Positions 1-9,600 of a DNA stretch of 64,000 bases are shown here, piece after piece. Position 1 is the stretch's first letter; each line of letters opens with the position of its first letter. Position numbers and translations under genes: made by a program. The notes under the pieces are model-generated. The model saw only the letters and a list, made by a program, of their open reading frames with translations. It made no database searches and was not told the DNA's origin. The stretch comes from Phycisphaerales bacterium (lineage in GTDB: Bacteria; Planctomycetota; Phycisphaerae; UBA1845; Fen-1342): positions 186,001 to 250,000 of the forward strand of contig JADJXS010000001.1 in the NCBI GenBank assembly GCA_016710275.1, given 5' to 3'.

Positions 1-3000
1 AACCTGATCGAGAAGGCCGGCGGCTCGACCGCCAACGTGCGGTTCGTGTGCCTGGTGGACGGAATCGGGCAGACGAAGAAGGCGGTTTTGCAGAATGGCC
101 AGATCGACGTCGGGAATGACCCGCCCGGCCTGCCCTTTCGCTTCCGCATCGTCGAGGACCAGAACAACAGCCTCGTGAAGATCACCCCCGTCGGCGAGGA
201 CACGCTGCCGCTGGCCGAGGTGAACATGGCCGATCCGGCCACGCTCTCGGGGTTTATCCAGTGGTCCAAGACGCACTTCCCGGCGGACAAGTACGCGCTC
301 GTGCTGTTTGAGCATGGCGGCGGGTGGAAAGGGGTCTGCCTGGATGACACGAGCAACGTGGGGAGCAAGCGTGACGCGCTGTTCATGGGTGAGCTGCGCG
401 ATGCGCTGACCACGGGGCTGGGCGGCACGCAGCTTGAGATGCTGGTGTTCAACGCCTGCCTGATGGGGATGATCGAGGTGGCGCACCAGGTGCAGCCCTT
501 CACCAAGTACGTCGTGTTCTCCGAGCAGACCATGCAGGTGCACGTCGACTACAGCAAGAACACGAACGTGCAGGCGCTGATCACGACGCCGTGGATCACG
601 CAGCTTCGCAACAACCCGCAATGGGACGGCGATGCGGCCGGCAAGCGGATGGTGGAGATTTTTGACGAACAGTGGAAGGACTTGAGCGATCGCACGGCGT
701 CGTGCATCAAGACGGACGAACTGCCGGACCTGGTCGACGCGGTGTCGGCGCTGGCGGGCGGGCTGCGAGCCGGCTGCGACGATTTTCAGAAGCACGACAT
801 CCGCCGCGACAACGTGGAGGAGATCATCCGCACCTGCGCGGAGAAGGCGACGCGCTTCCATGACAAGAACTACATGGACCTGCACGACTTCGCCAAGCGG
901 ATCAAGGCCAGCGCGATCCCCGATCAGTACAAAGTGCGCATCGACGACGTGCTGCGGCTCAGCGCCGCGGGTGGGCCGGTCGTGGTCCGCGAGCGGCACG
1001 GATCGGCGTATGGCAGCGGAGCGAAGTCCACGGCCAACGGACTGACGATTCACTTCCCGCTGATCCGAACCTACAGCTCCGTCACGGAGCGCAAGAGCAA
1101 CTATGGCGATGCCTATGACTATCCGGCGCTGAGCCGCGAAACGAACGCGAGCAGCCGCCGGGCGGGCTATGCACCCAACGTGGACGACCTGCCGCTGCAG
1201 GCGCGGGATGTCGAGAGTGGGGCGGCGATTCCGGCGCCGGCCGACTGGCCACTGGTGCCGTCGCCGAATTTCAAGTTCCCTCAGGACACGCAATGGGATG
1301 AGTTCCTGCAGCGCTTCTATCACCCGGTGTCGGACAACAAGATCGTCAAGGCGGTCTGCCCGCCGTGCCGCAACAAGGTGGTCGAGCTGACCAACCGCGA
1401 CTATCCCGGGGTGGACGAGATCAAGATCTGGTCCGGCTGCACGGTTCACTTCACGGGCAAAGGCTCCTCCGACGCGGACATCAACGAGCGTTCCGCCGAG
1501 CACGCCGTGCGCCATCACATGTGGGATTTCGATCATGCGATCAACGGCTGCACCCTCTGCAAAGCGCCGTGGGAGGTTGCCAACAACGCGGATGCCGCGA
1601 CCGCCGATGACGACATGGACGCGGATCAGAACATCGGCAAGGACCCGTTGACGGATGAGAAGGAGGCCGATGCGCAGGACACCAGCCGGACGTACCACGA
1701 GCTTCGGGATTACACCGTCACGCTGAACGTCTGGGACGACAACGATCATTTCAGCTACCACGAAACGCGCCCGACGGCCCGCTATGTGCACCCACAGACC
1801 GACGATCACACGTCGATCGTGCGGCTGGTGGAGTGCCCGGAGCCGATCGTTCCCCCGACCGTTCCTCCGACGGTGCCCCCCCGCGCCAGCTCGACGGTGC
1901 AGGCCCGGAATGCAACGGTGGCGCACTTCCGGGTTCTCGATGACTTCCGCCCGCTGCAGAACGCGGTCGTCACGAAGGTGCACTATTACGGCGCGTATGA
2001 CTGCGCGACGCAGCCGACGGACAGCTTCGTTGTGCGCTATTACAGCTCCGCCGCGGGCGGGTTGCCGGGCGCCCTGCTGGCGGAGTTCAGCCAGTTCAAC
2101 GGCTCGCTGAGCCTGATCTCGCAGCCGACCAACCTGGTGGTGGCCGGCGTCGCCGATGAGTATGAGTACCTGGCCCAGCATGCACCGATCAGCGTCACGG
2201 CCGATCAGTGCTACTGGATCGAGATTTCCAATGCACTGACGGGTAACTCCTGCCGCTGGTATTGGGAGGACGGGCTGGAGGGCAACGGCCTTTCGCTGCA
2301 AGCGCCCGATTCCACTTCGTTGTCGCTGGACCACATCGCCACGTCCGACCGCGCCTTCGCGCTCGACACGGAGCTGGGCGTCGGCATGCAGAGCACCTGC
2401 CTGCCTCCGCCGCCCTTCAATGACGAGTGCGCAGCAGCGCCGCTGCTGAACGAGAACGTCGTGATCAGCGTGGACACGACCTTCGCGACGACGAACATCG
2501 ACGATCCGCGCCCCAGTTGCATGAACACCTTCCAGCGGCTGGCGACGGCGACGGTCTGGTATCGCTTCGTGGCGACGAACAGCCGGGCGCGGCTGGCGAC
2601 CTGCGATCTCCCCGCCGACACGATGCTGACCGTGCTCGACGGCGCATGCGACCGTTGGCACGAAATCGCCTGTAATGATGATGCCTGCGGCCAGTCCAGC
2701 GATGTGTGCGTGTCGGGGCTGACGCCCGGCGAGACCTACTTCGTGATGCTTAGCGCCTACGGCGATGCGGATCGCGGCGTGTTCTCGCTCTCGCTCACCA
2801 GCCCGTGCGTGGTGTCGCCGACGGCCTGCTGCCTGGCGGACGGCTCGTGCGCGCAGTTGCTCCCGGCCGATTGTGCGGCGATCGGCGGCATCGATCTGGG
2901 CGAGGAAACCACCTGCGCCATCGGCGGTGATGCGCTCGTGTTCGAGTCGCAGCAGGGACCGCTGCCGATCCCGGATGGGTCACCCCTCGGCATCCAGAGC

Positions 3001-3867
3001 ACGATCTTCGTCCACGTCGATGAGCCGCAGCCGATCCACGCCATCGCGGTGGACGTGTCGATCCCGGATCACACCTGGGTCAGCGACCTGGAGATCCGGC
3101 TGGAGCGCGACGGCGTGACGGCCGACCTGTGGAACCGCTCGTGCGGTTCGCGCGATGGGCTGTTCGCGACTTTCGGCGACGGCGCGTTGCCGCTGGTCTG
3201 CGGCTCGCCGACGGTCGGGTCGTTCGCCCCGGCGACGCCGCTGGCGCCGCTGGGCGAATTCGGGATGAACGGGCCGTGGACGCTGAGCGTGGCGGATGTT
3301 TTTGCCGCGGACAGCGGCACGCTGACGAGCTGGTCGCTGACGCTGACGGCGCCGACGGCGGCCTGCGCGTCGCCGCAGGCCTGCTGCCTGCCGGATGGAA
3401 GCTGCATCCAGGCGGCGCCGGTCTTCTGCGCCGGCACGGGCGGCGTGGCCAAGGGCGAGGGGTCGAGTTGTGCACCGGGAATCTGCCCGGTGGCGGGTCA
3501 GGCCTGCTGCCTGCCGACGGGCAACTGCATGCCGGCGACGCCGATCGCCTGTGCCGAGGCGGCCGGGCTGCTGGCCGGGCCGAGTTGCGAGGTTGCGCCA
3601 TGCGCGGTGGCGTGCCTGAAAGGCGACGCGAACTGCGACGGCGCGGTGAACAACTTCGACATTGACCCGTTCGTGATCGGCGTGCTGCACGCGCTGCCCG
3701 GGACGCCGGCTCCGCCGTCCTACCTCGCGCTGGGCGGTTCGCCCGAGTGCTGGGAACAGCGCGGCTGCTGGGGCGACATCAGCGGCGACGGCCTGTTCAA
3801 CAACTTCGACATCGACCCGTTTGTGGCGTGCATTGTCGCGGGTGCAAGCCCGTGCACGCCGCCGTAG
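1..3867 (+). CDS. Clostripain-like (C11) secreted cysteine peptidase with PKD, P-domain and dockerin-like modules; 5' end outside window
   Basis: The reading frame is open from base 1, so the N-terminus and any signal peptide lie upstream. The first ~380 visible residues form a C11 caspase-fold peptidase: the His motif FEHGGGW is near base 310 and the Cys motif NACLMGM near base 450, the expected dyad spacing. Next come a PKD-like domain (about bases 1440-1770, ending TVTLNVWDDN), one copy of the WYW/CYWIEI domain seen repeatedly in the frameshifted gene at 13.8-17.6 kb (about 1900-2390), a PPC-like stretch, Cys-rich ACC-x-DGSC modules, a proprotein-convertase P-domain (about 2940-3350), two more ACC modules and two dockerin-type calcium loops (GDANCDGAVNNFDID and GDISGDGLFNNFDID). 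It is probably a secreted or surface-bound protease. The catalytic call is secure; the substrate is unknown. Confidence 0.88.
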   Translation, partial: NLIEKAGGSTANVRFVCLVDGIGQTKKAVLQNGQIDVGNDPPGLPFRFRIVEDQNNSLVKITPVGEDTLPLAEVNMADPATLSGFIQWSKTHFPADKYALVLFEHGGGWKGVCLDDTSNVGSKRDALFMGELRDALTTGLGGTQLEMLVFNACLMGMIEVAHQVQPFTKYVVFSEQTMQVHVDYSKNTNVQALITTPWITQLRNNPQWDGDAAGKRMVEIFDEQWKDLSDRTASCIKTDELPDLVDAVSALAGGLRAGCDDFQKHDIRRDNVEEIIRTCAEKATRFHDKNYMDLHDFAKRIKASAIPDQYKVRIDDVLRLSAAGGPVVVRERHGSAYGSGAKSTANGLTIHFPLIRTYSSVTERKSNYGDAYDYPALSRETNASSRRAGYAPNVDDLPLQARDVESGAAIPAPADWPLVPSPNFKFPQDTQWDEFLQRFYHPVSDNKIVKAVCPPCRNKVVELTNRDYPGVDEIKIWSGCTVHFTGKGSSDADINERSAEHAVRHHMWDFDHAINGCTLCKAPWEVANNADAATADDDMDADQNIGKDPLTDEKEADAQDTSRTYHELRDYTVTLNVWDDNDHFSYHETRPTARYVHPQTDDHTSIVRLVECPEPIVPPTVPPTVPPRASSTVQARNATVAHFRVLDDFRPLQNAVVTKVHYYGAYDCATQPTDSFVVRYYSSAAGGLPGALLAEFSQFNGSLSLISQPTNLVVAGVADEYEYLAQHAPISVTADQCYWIEISNALTGNSCRWYWEDGLEGNGLSLQAPDSTSLSLDHIATSDRAFALDTELGVGMQSTCLPPPPFNDECAAAPLLNENVVISVDTTFATTNIDDPRPSCMNTFQRLATATVWYRFVATNSRARLATCDLPADTMLTVLDGACDRWHEIACNDDACGQSSDVCVSGLTPGETYFVMLSAYGDADRGVFSLSLTSPCVVSPTACCLADGSCAQLLPADCAAIGGIDLGEETTCAIGGDALVFESQQGPLPIPDGSPLGIQSTIFVHVDEPQPIHAIAVDVSIPDHTWVSDLEIRLERDGVTADLWNRSCGSRDGLFATFGDGALPLVCGSPTVGSFAPATPLAPLGEFGMNGPWTLSVADVFAADSGTLTSWSLTLTAPTAACASPQACCLPDGSCIQAAPVFCAGTGGVAKGEGSSCAPGICPVAGQACCLPTGNCMPATPIACAEAAGLLAGPSCEVAPCAVACLKGDANCDGAVNNFDIDPFVIGVLHALPGTPAPPSYLALGGSPECWEQRGCWGDISGDGLFNNFDIDPFVACIVAGASPCTPP

Positions 3868-4002
3868 TCGGGTGCGACAAGCCCCCGTAGCCATGCACGG
3901 TGGGTGAACATCAGATGAGTGCGCACGGCAGGCCGGTGGGTGTTCCCATCGGCCTGCCGGCGCTTGCGGGTTGATGCGCGGGGTATGGACTTGCTGGCAG
4001 CG

Positions 4003-4179
4003 GGTTGGGTAGCGCGTTGGGTAGCGCGTTGGGTAGCGCGTTGGGTAGCGCGTTGGGTAGCGCGTTGGGTAGCGCGTTGGGTGGCGCGTTGGGTAGCGCG
4101 TTGGGTGGCGCGTTGGGTAGCGCGTTGGGTAGCGCGTTGGGTAGCGCGTTGGGTAGCGCGTTGGGTGGCGCGTTGGGTG
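4003..4179. repeat. Tandem 12-bp repeat, about 14 units, running into a palindrome
   Basis: About 14 head-to-tail copies of GTTGGGTAGCGC, with a G replacing A in several units (GTTGGGTGGCGC), occupy the gap between the C11 peptidase and the dienelactone hydrolase. The array runs without a break into GTTGGGTGGCATGC, the left shoulder of the palindrome at 4181-4210. It therefore looks like a slippage expansion of that shoulder. Frames through it encode only WVAR or GSAL repeats and no credible protein. Confidence 0.9.
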
Positions 4180-4180
4180 G

Positions 4181-4210
4181 CATGCTTTCGCTGTACTCAG
4201 CGTAAGCATG
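4181..4210. repeat. CATGCTT hairpin palindrome (variant CGCTG/CAGCG)
   Basis: This is a member of the 14-copy 30-base palindrome family. The arms are CATGCTT and AAGCATG, the inner arms are CGCTG and CAGCG with a TACT loop, and a single T-T mismatch separates outer and inner stem. Most copies have CGCGG/CCGCG; here both arms change together, which preserves pairing. Confidence 0.85.
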
Positions 4211-4268
4211 CAACCAGATGCAAGAGCGCGTCACCCGCCGCGATGTCACGCACTCGACTGACCGCCCA

Positions 4269-5057
4269 TCAGGCCCCCGCCAGGCACTCCTTGAGAAACA
4301 CCTGCATGTGCTCCCACGATCGGCGCTCCGTCGCGGCGTCATACTTCGCGCCGGGAATCTCCCCCGTGGCAGCCGGGTTCGTGAAGGCGTGGACCGCGTT
4401 GCCGTAGTGCATCATCTGCCAGTCGGCCTTCAGCCGCCGCAACCCGCCCACGAACGCACCGAGATCCGCATCCGAAATGAAGGGGTCATCCGCCCCGTGC
4501 AGCACCAGCAGCTTCGCCTTCACCGGTCCCTTGTCAGATTCGGGAATCGCGAACAAACCGCCGTGAAAGCTGACCACGCCGCGCAGCTCCGCGCCGCCGA
4601 CGGCCATCTGCAGCACGGTCGTGCCGCCGAAGCAGTAGCCGATGGCCGCGATCCGCGACGCATCGACCCGCTCATGCTTTCGGAGCACGTCCAGCCCGGC
4701 CGCGGCCCGCGCCCGCATCAGCGCCGGATCCGTGTAGAACTGCCCGGCCAGCCGGGCGGCTTCCTCGCGGTCGGTGGTCGTGACCCCTTTGCCGTACATG
4801 TCCAGCGCGAATGCGACGTAGCCCAGCGCGGCGACGTCGGCAGCGCGCTTTTGGGCGTAGGCGTTGCAGCCCCACCACTCATGCACAATCAGCACGGCCG
4901 GCAGCCGGCCGCTCTTCGCATCGTCATAGGCCAGCAGCCCCTGCAGCACCACGTCGCCGTGACGGTATTCGACGGGTTCGGTGATCACCTTGGCCTCCGC
5001 ACAGATGCCGACAGTCAGTACGCACGCCGCAACGAACAGGCACTTTGAGAGGTTCAC
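4269..5057 (-). CDS. Dienelactone hydrolase family protein, exported
   Basis: This is a 262-residue alpha/beta hydrolase of the dienelactone hydrolase family. The nucleophile is the Cys in GYCFGG, with Asp in HGADDPF and His in NAVHAF completing the Cys-Asp-His triad. The N-terminus (MNLSKCLFVAACVLTVGICAEA) is a clear signal peptide, so the enzyme is probably periplasmic. The start is GTG, supported by AGGAG seven bases upstream. In the family the reaction is hydrolysis of lactone or ester bonds; the substrate here cannot be told. The gene stands alone between palindromic repeat blocks. Confidence 0.9.
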   Translation of the reverse strand: MNLSKCLFVAACVLTVGICAEAKVITEPVEYRHGDVVLQGLLAYDDAKSGRLPAVLIVHEWWGCNAYAQKRAADVAALGYVAFALDMYGKGVTTTDREEAARLAGQFYTDPALMRARAAAGLDVLRKHERVDASRIAAIGYCFGGTTVLQMAVGGAELRGVVSFHGGLFAIPESDKGPVKAKLLVLHGADDPFISDADLGAFVGGLRRLKADWQMMHYGNAVHAFTNPAATGEIPGAKYDAATERRSWEHMQVFLKECLAGA

Positions 5058-5159
5058 ACGCGCTCCTTGTGTTTTGGATTCTGTCGAGTGTGAACGACCG
5101 CGGGCGCTGCGCCAAGCGGCCCGCGCTCCGAAAGCGCCGGGTTCACTGAAAGGCCGTTA

Positions 5160-5385
5160 TGCCGTGTGCAATGCCGACGGCTGTGCGTCGGCATGTCTTG
5201 ATCGTCGGATGGCGGCATGTCGTGGCACCGGGCTTCTGCCCGGTGCTCTTCGTCTTTTTGCACCGCCCGGAAGGGCGGTGGCACGACGCGCTGCATGCTT
5301 ACGCGGAGTACCGCGAAAGCATGCCACACTGCGCGCACCACTGCGCGCACCACTGCGTGCCACACTGCGCGTCACGCAGATGAAC
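5160..5385. repeat. Palindromic repeat mosaic
   Basis: The gap between the hydrolase and cysC is filled with hairpin modules: a GCCGACG...CGTCGGC palindrome near 5174-5195, CACCGGGC...GCCCGGTG near 5225-5245, CACCGCCC...GGGCGGTG near 5261-5280, and an inverted copy of the CATGCTT palindrome at 5294-5323. A short tandem of CACTGCGCGCAC units follows. No protein-coding gene is supported in this gap. Confidence 0.85.
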
Positions 5386-5442
5386 ATCTCTCATTCGGCG
5401 AATCAGCAGTTCAACGAAACGGCGGATCAGCGCTCCAGCAGA

Positions 5443-6057
5443 TCAGCGAATCATCGCAGTTTCGCGCAGATACCCGATCAGCCGCTCGGCCGCCTGCGTC
5501 GGCGTGAGCACCGCCGTATCCAGCGTCAGCTCGGGGTTGAGCGGCGCTTCGTAGGGGGCCGAGATTCCCGTGAACTCGGGGATCTGCCCGGCCCGCGCCT
5601 TGGCGTACAGCCCCTTCGGGTCGCGCGTCTCACACACCTCGACCGGGGCACTGATGAACACCTCGATGAAGGGCAGCCCGCCCTCCTCGTGCAGCTTGCG
5701 CACCATGTCGCGATCCGCGCGATAAGGGCTGATGAAGCTGGTGAAGGTCAGCACGCCCGTGTCGGCGAAGAGTTTCGCCACTTCGCCGATCCGGCGGATG
5801 TTTTCGGTGCGGTCGGCCGGGGAGAAGCCGAGGTTGCGATTCAGCCCGTGGCGGATGTTGTCCCCGTCGAGCACATAGGCCAGCCGCCCGCTCTCGACCA
5901 GCATGTGCTCGGCGGTGAAGGCGATCGTGCTTTTGCCCGAAGCGCTCAGGCCGGTGAGCCAGACCGTCGCACCGCGCTGCCCCAGCAGCGCGAAGCGGCT
6001 CTCGCGCTCGACGTGTCCCTCGTGCCAGGTGATGTTTGTCGCCGCGCGCTGCGTCAT
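5443..6057 (-). CDS. cysC: Adenylylsulfate kinase (APS kinase)
   Basis: This 204-residue protein phosphorylates adenosine 5'-phosphosulfate to PAPS in assimilatory sulfate activation. It shows the P-loop GLSASGKST, the conserved DGDNIRHGLN and the FISPYRADR motif, followed by the family's EVFISAPVEVCETRDPKGLY region. The length matches stand-alone CysC, so it is not fused to a CysN/sulfurylase. The ATG at 6057 (MTQRAATN...) is preferred because the upstream extension is unconserved in character. No sulfurylase gene is seen nearby. Confidence 0.95.
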   Translation of the reverse strand: MTQRAATNITWHEGHVERESRFALLGQRGATVWLTGLSASGKSTIAFTAEHMLVESGRLAYVLDGDNIRHGLNRNLGFSPADRTENIRRIGEVAKLFADTGVLTFTSFISPYRADRDMVRKLHEEGGLPFIEVFISAPVEVCETRDPKGLYAKARAGQIPEFTGISAPYEAPLNPELTLDTAVLTPTQAAERLIGYLRETAMIR

Positions 6058-6626
6058 GGGGTGCCGCCGTGGGGGTTCGTTGCATATAGGGACGCTTCCG
6101 CGAGCGAGCCGTCGGCCGCGGATCGGACGCGAGAGGATACGGGCGTCGGGCCGGACCGGGCAACCCGCCGACGAGGCGACCGTCGGTGAGTGGATATGGG
6201 TGGTCGAGTCGAAGGGGTTGCGTCGAACGGGGACGAAAAGGGCGTTGGGGGAGTTTCCTTGACCGGCTCTTTCCGGGGGCCGGGCCTGGAAGCCCGTAGC
6301 AACAATGGGTGGCCCGGCGGGCCGATAACTGGAGGTCTCTTGAAGCCGGCTCAATCCCGCTGGATGACCACCGCAATCCGACTTGATGGCCGCCGCGCGA
6401 GACTCCGAATGGGGCGGAACGGAGTGTCGAAAATGGGATTTCTCGTGACTCCCGGTGGTGGTCAGGGTAGGCTGCCCGAACGGGGTAGAACATGCGTCGG
6501 CGTCAAGTGCTGGCACTGACGCAGGCGCGGGCCGGCCCACTCCCCGACAAGTCTCACCCCAGCCGCCCGCGTCGCATCGGCTTTCCGTACAGGCATCGGT
6601 CCACTCGCCGTCTGGAGCGCTTTTCC
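6058..6626. other. Divergent intergenic region, no gene seen
   Basis: This ~570-base gap separates the divergently transcribed cysC and the protease gene. Open frames here are extensions of the two neighbours and have no recognisable domain. It should hold both promoters. I see a GGGCC-rich inverted repeat near 6275-6330 but no confident -35/-10 pair. Confidence 0.5.
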
Positions 6627-9600
6627 ATGTCAGGTTGTCGCACGTCAGAGACGTGCCCGCGCCGGCGGATGCCGTCGGCCCGGGCGGAATGCGCGCAGCG
6701 AGGTCCGTCGGGGCGGCGGCCGTCCGCCATCGGGGGCCGCCCCAGGCTGATTGCCCGCCTGCTGATCGCGGCGGGTGGGCTGGTGCATGGAAGCGCCGTG
6801 GCCCAGCCCGCGACGGAGTTCATGGCCCAGCGAATCGCCTATGACTTCGCCAGCGGCCCGCAATCCAACCCAGCGGCCGACCGCCTGGCCGTCTTCGGCA
6901 ATACGGCCGCCTTTCCGGGGGCGCATGCGGTGCGTCTCACGCTTGCGGAACTGATCCTGAACCCCGGAGACCAGTTGCGGCTGATTTCGAGGCAGGACGG
7001 CATCGAACAGATCATCACCGCCGATGACCCGCAGTTCTCCCATCCCGGCTACCACGGCGAATTCACGTCGATCATCTTCAACGGCGACGCGGTGGACTTC
7101 GAGCTGGTGCTCGCTCCCGGCAGCGATGCTGCGCAGTATCGCATTTTGAGCGCCGATTCCGCGCGCTATGTCGAGATCGAAGGAGGGATCGCCACGATCT
7201 GCGGCGCGGCCGACAACCGCACCCTGCAGGCCGACACCTGCACCGTGCGGATCGTCAACTCCGGCTTCGGATGGGGAACCGGCAACATGCTCGGCTCGAA
7301 CTGCATGGTGACGGCCGGGCATGTGATGGGTGGCGGACCGTGGACGGTGCAGCGAAACGTGCCGGCCTCAACCGCTTCGGGAATTCCGGTCTTCCCGGCC
7401 GCGTCGGACCAGTTCACCGTGCCGGCGCTGACGCCGACGACCGGGATTCTGGCGCCCGGCTGCCCGAACAACTGTGTGGCTGGGAATGACTGGGCGGTCG
7501 TGCGCGTGCCGGACAACATCACCGGGCCGCCGGGAACGGGCTGCAACCCGACGTACAACTGCGCCTTCACTCACCAGACCAATGACGCGCTCAGTTCCCG
7601 CGGATATGGCATCAGTGCGACCGCCACGCGCAACGGCGTGCTCAAAGGCGCGGGCGGTCCGGCGCATCCCGGCGCGCCGCCGCCATTCAACAACCCGCCG
7701 GAGTTCCGGCATCGCATCGACACGACCCGCGGAGACAGCGGCTCGGCCGTCCGCGACAGCAGCAATCGGATTGTCGGCTTTCACTCGTTCGGCGGCTGCA
7801 CGGCCAACAACAACGGCTACAACGGCGGAACGCTGCTCACCAATGCGCAGATGCTGACCGCCCTGTGCACTATCTGCACGCTGCAACCCTGCGGCGACCA
7901 GTTGCCCGGCGCCTGCTGCTACGTGGGTAATTGCCAGGTCCGCGGGCCGTGCGAATGCGCTGCGATCGGCGGGACGTTCCAGGGGCCGGGAACCACCTGC
8001 ACCCCCAACCCCTGCCCGGCCGTTGCGAACAACGGCGCTTGCTGCATTTCCGGCATGCCGGGTACCTGTCAGATCGCGACGGCGGCGGAGTGTGCGACAC
8101 TCGGCGGCGCGTATGCAGGGGATGGTACAAACTGCGGCCCGCCTGCGCCATGCCTGGGCGCCTGCTGCGAAGTGCTGACCGGCACCTGCAACCTCGACAC
8201 GCCGATCGGCTGCATCACCAGCGGCGGGTCGTACCAGGGAGACGGGACGACCTGTGTTCCCAACCCGTGCAATTCCGGGGCCTGCTGCCTGAGCGGCCAG
8301 TGCTTCGTCCGCTCGGCGGCGGACTGTGCCGCGGGCGGCGGCGTCTTCCAGGGCGCCGCAACGGCCTGCGCACCCAATCCGTGCCCCGCCCCGGGTGCGG
8401 CCTGCTGCATGGGCGCCAATCTCCAGACTTGCAACATCCGCACGCAGGCGGCCTGCGCGACGGCGGGCGGAACGTGGCTGGGAGTCGGCGTATCGTGCGC
8501 GATCAACCTGTGCAGAGTTCCCGGCGCCTGCTGCCTGCCGAACGGCACCTGCAACTACGTTCTGCAGGGCGTCTGCGATGAGCAACGCGGCCGGTTCCTG
8601 GGCAACGGGTCGCTCTGCGCTCCCAATCCCTGCACGGTCACCGGGGCGTGCTGCCCCGGCAACGGCGGCGCGTGCGTGGTCGTGACCCGCTCCGCCTGCT
8701 TCCTGACGCTGCAGGGGCTGTACTTCGGCGACGGCACAACCTGCGCGCCAAATCCCTGCACGGCCGCGAACATTGGACCGTTTGTCCCGCCCAATGACCT
8801 GTGCGCCAATGCCGTGCCGCCGGCGATACCCGGGTTGACGCCGACCATTCTCAGCCCGCCGCGCTCGCACACGACGCGGTTCTCTGGTGTCGATGCCGGA
8901 GCGCCGGTCTGCAATGCCATCACGCCCGGCACCGGCGGCGTCTGGTTCAGCCTCGCCGGCAACGGCCGATCGGTCACGGTGAGCACCTGCGTCAACGTAT
9001 TCCCTTACCAGGAGCCGTATGATTCGATCCTGAGCGTCTACTGCGGCACCTGCCCGGGGCTGACGTGCGTCACGGCCAACGATGACAACGCAGCCTGCAC
9101 CGTGAGCAATAGGCTGTCGAGCGTCACCTTCTGCACCGAGACCGGCGCTACCTATTTCATCCTGGTTCACGGCTTCAACGGCGCCGTCGGCGACTTCCGG
9201 CTGCAGGTCACAACCAGTGCCAACTGTTGTGTTGCAACGGTTGCCTGCGCGCCGACCGGCGCCTGCTGCTTCCCGGATGGAACCTGCGCGATCCGCTCGG
9301 CGTCCAATTGCGCGTGCCAGGGCGGCGTCTACCGCGGCAATGGCTCGACCTGCGCGCCGAATCCATGCCCCGGCGCGTGCTGCGTGGACGGGCTGTGCTC
9401 GTGGCGGGAGAGCCTCGAATGCGCCCTGCTCGGCGGCACTTACTATGGCAATGGATCGACGTGCGTTCCGTCCCCCTGCGAGCACGCCTGCTGCTTTGAG
9501 AATGGATCGTGCCAGATGCTCACGACGGCGGTCTGTCTCGCGGCCAACGGTGATTCGTGGGGACCGCTCAGCTCCTGCACGCCGAACCCGTGCGTGCCGG

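Noticed and set aside
4003..4179. Long open frames through the 12-bp array (WVAR and GSAL repeat peptides)
   Set aside because: They are open only because the unit length is a multiple of three. They have no ribosome site, no signal and no non-repeat domain.
4003..4179. Possible CRISPR array
   Set aside because: The units are contiguous without unique spacers and no cas genes are present anywhere in the window.
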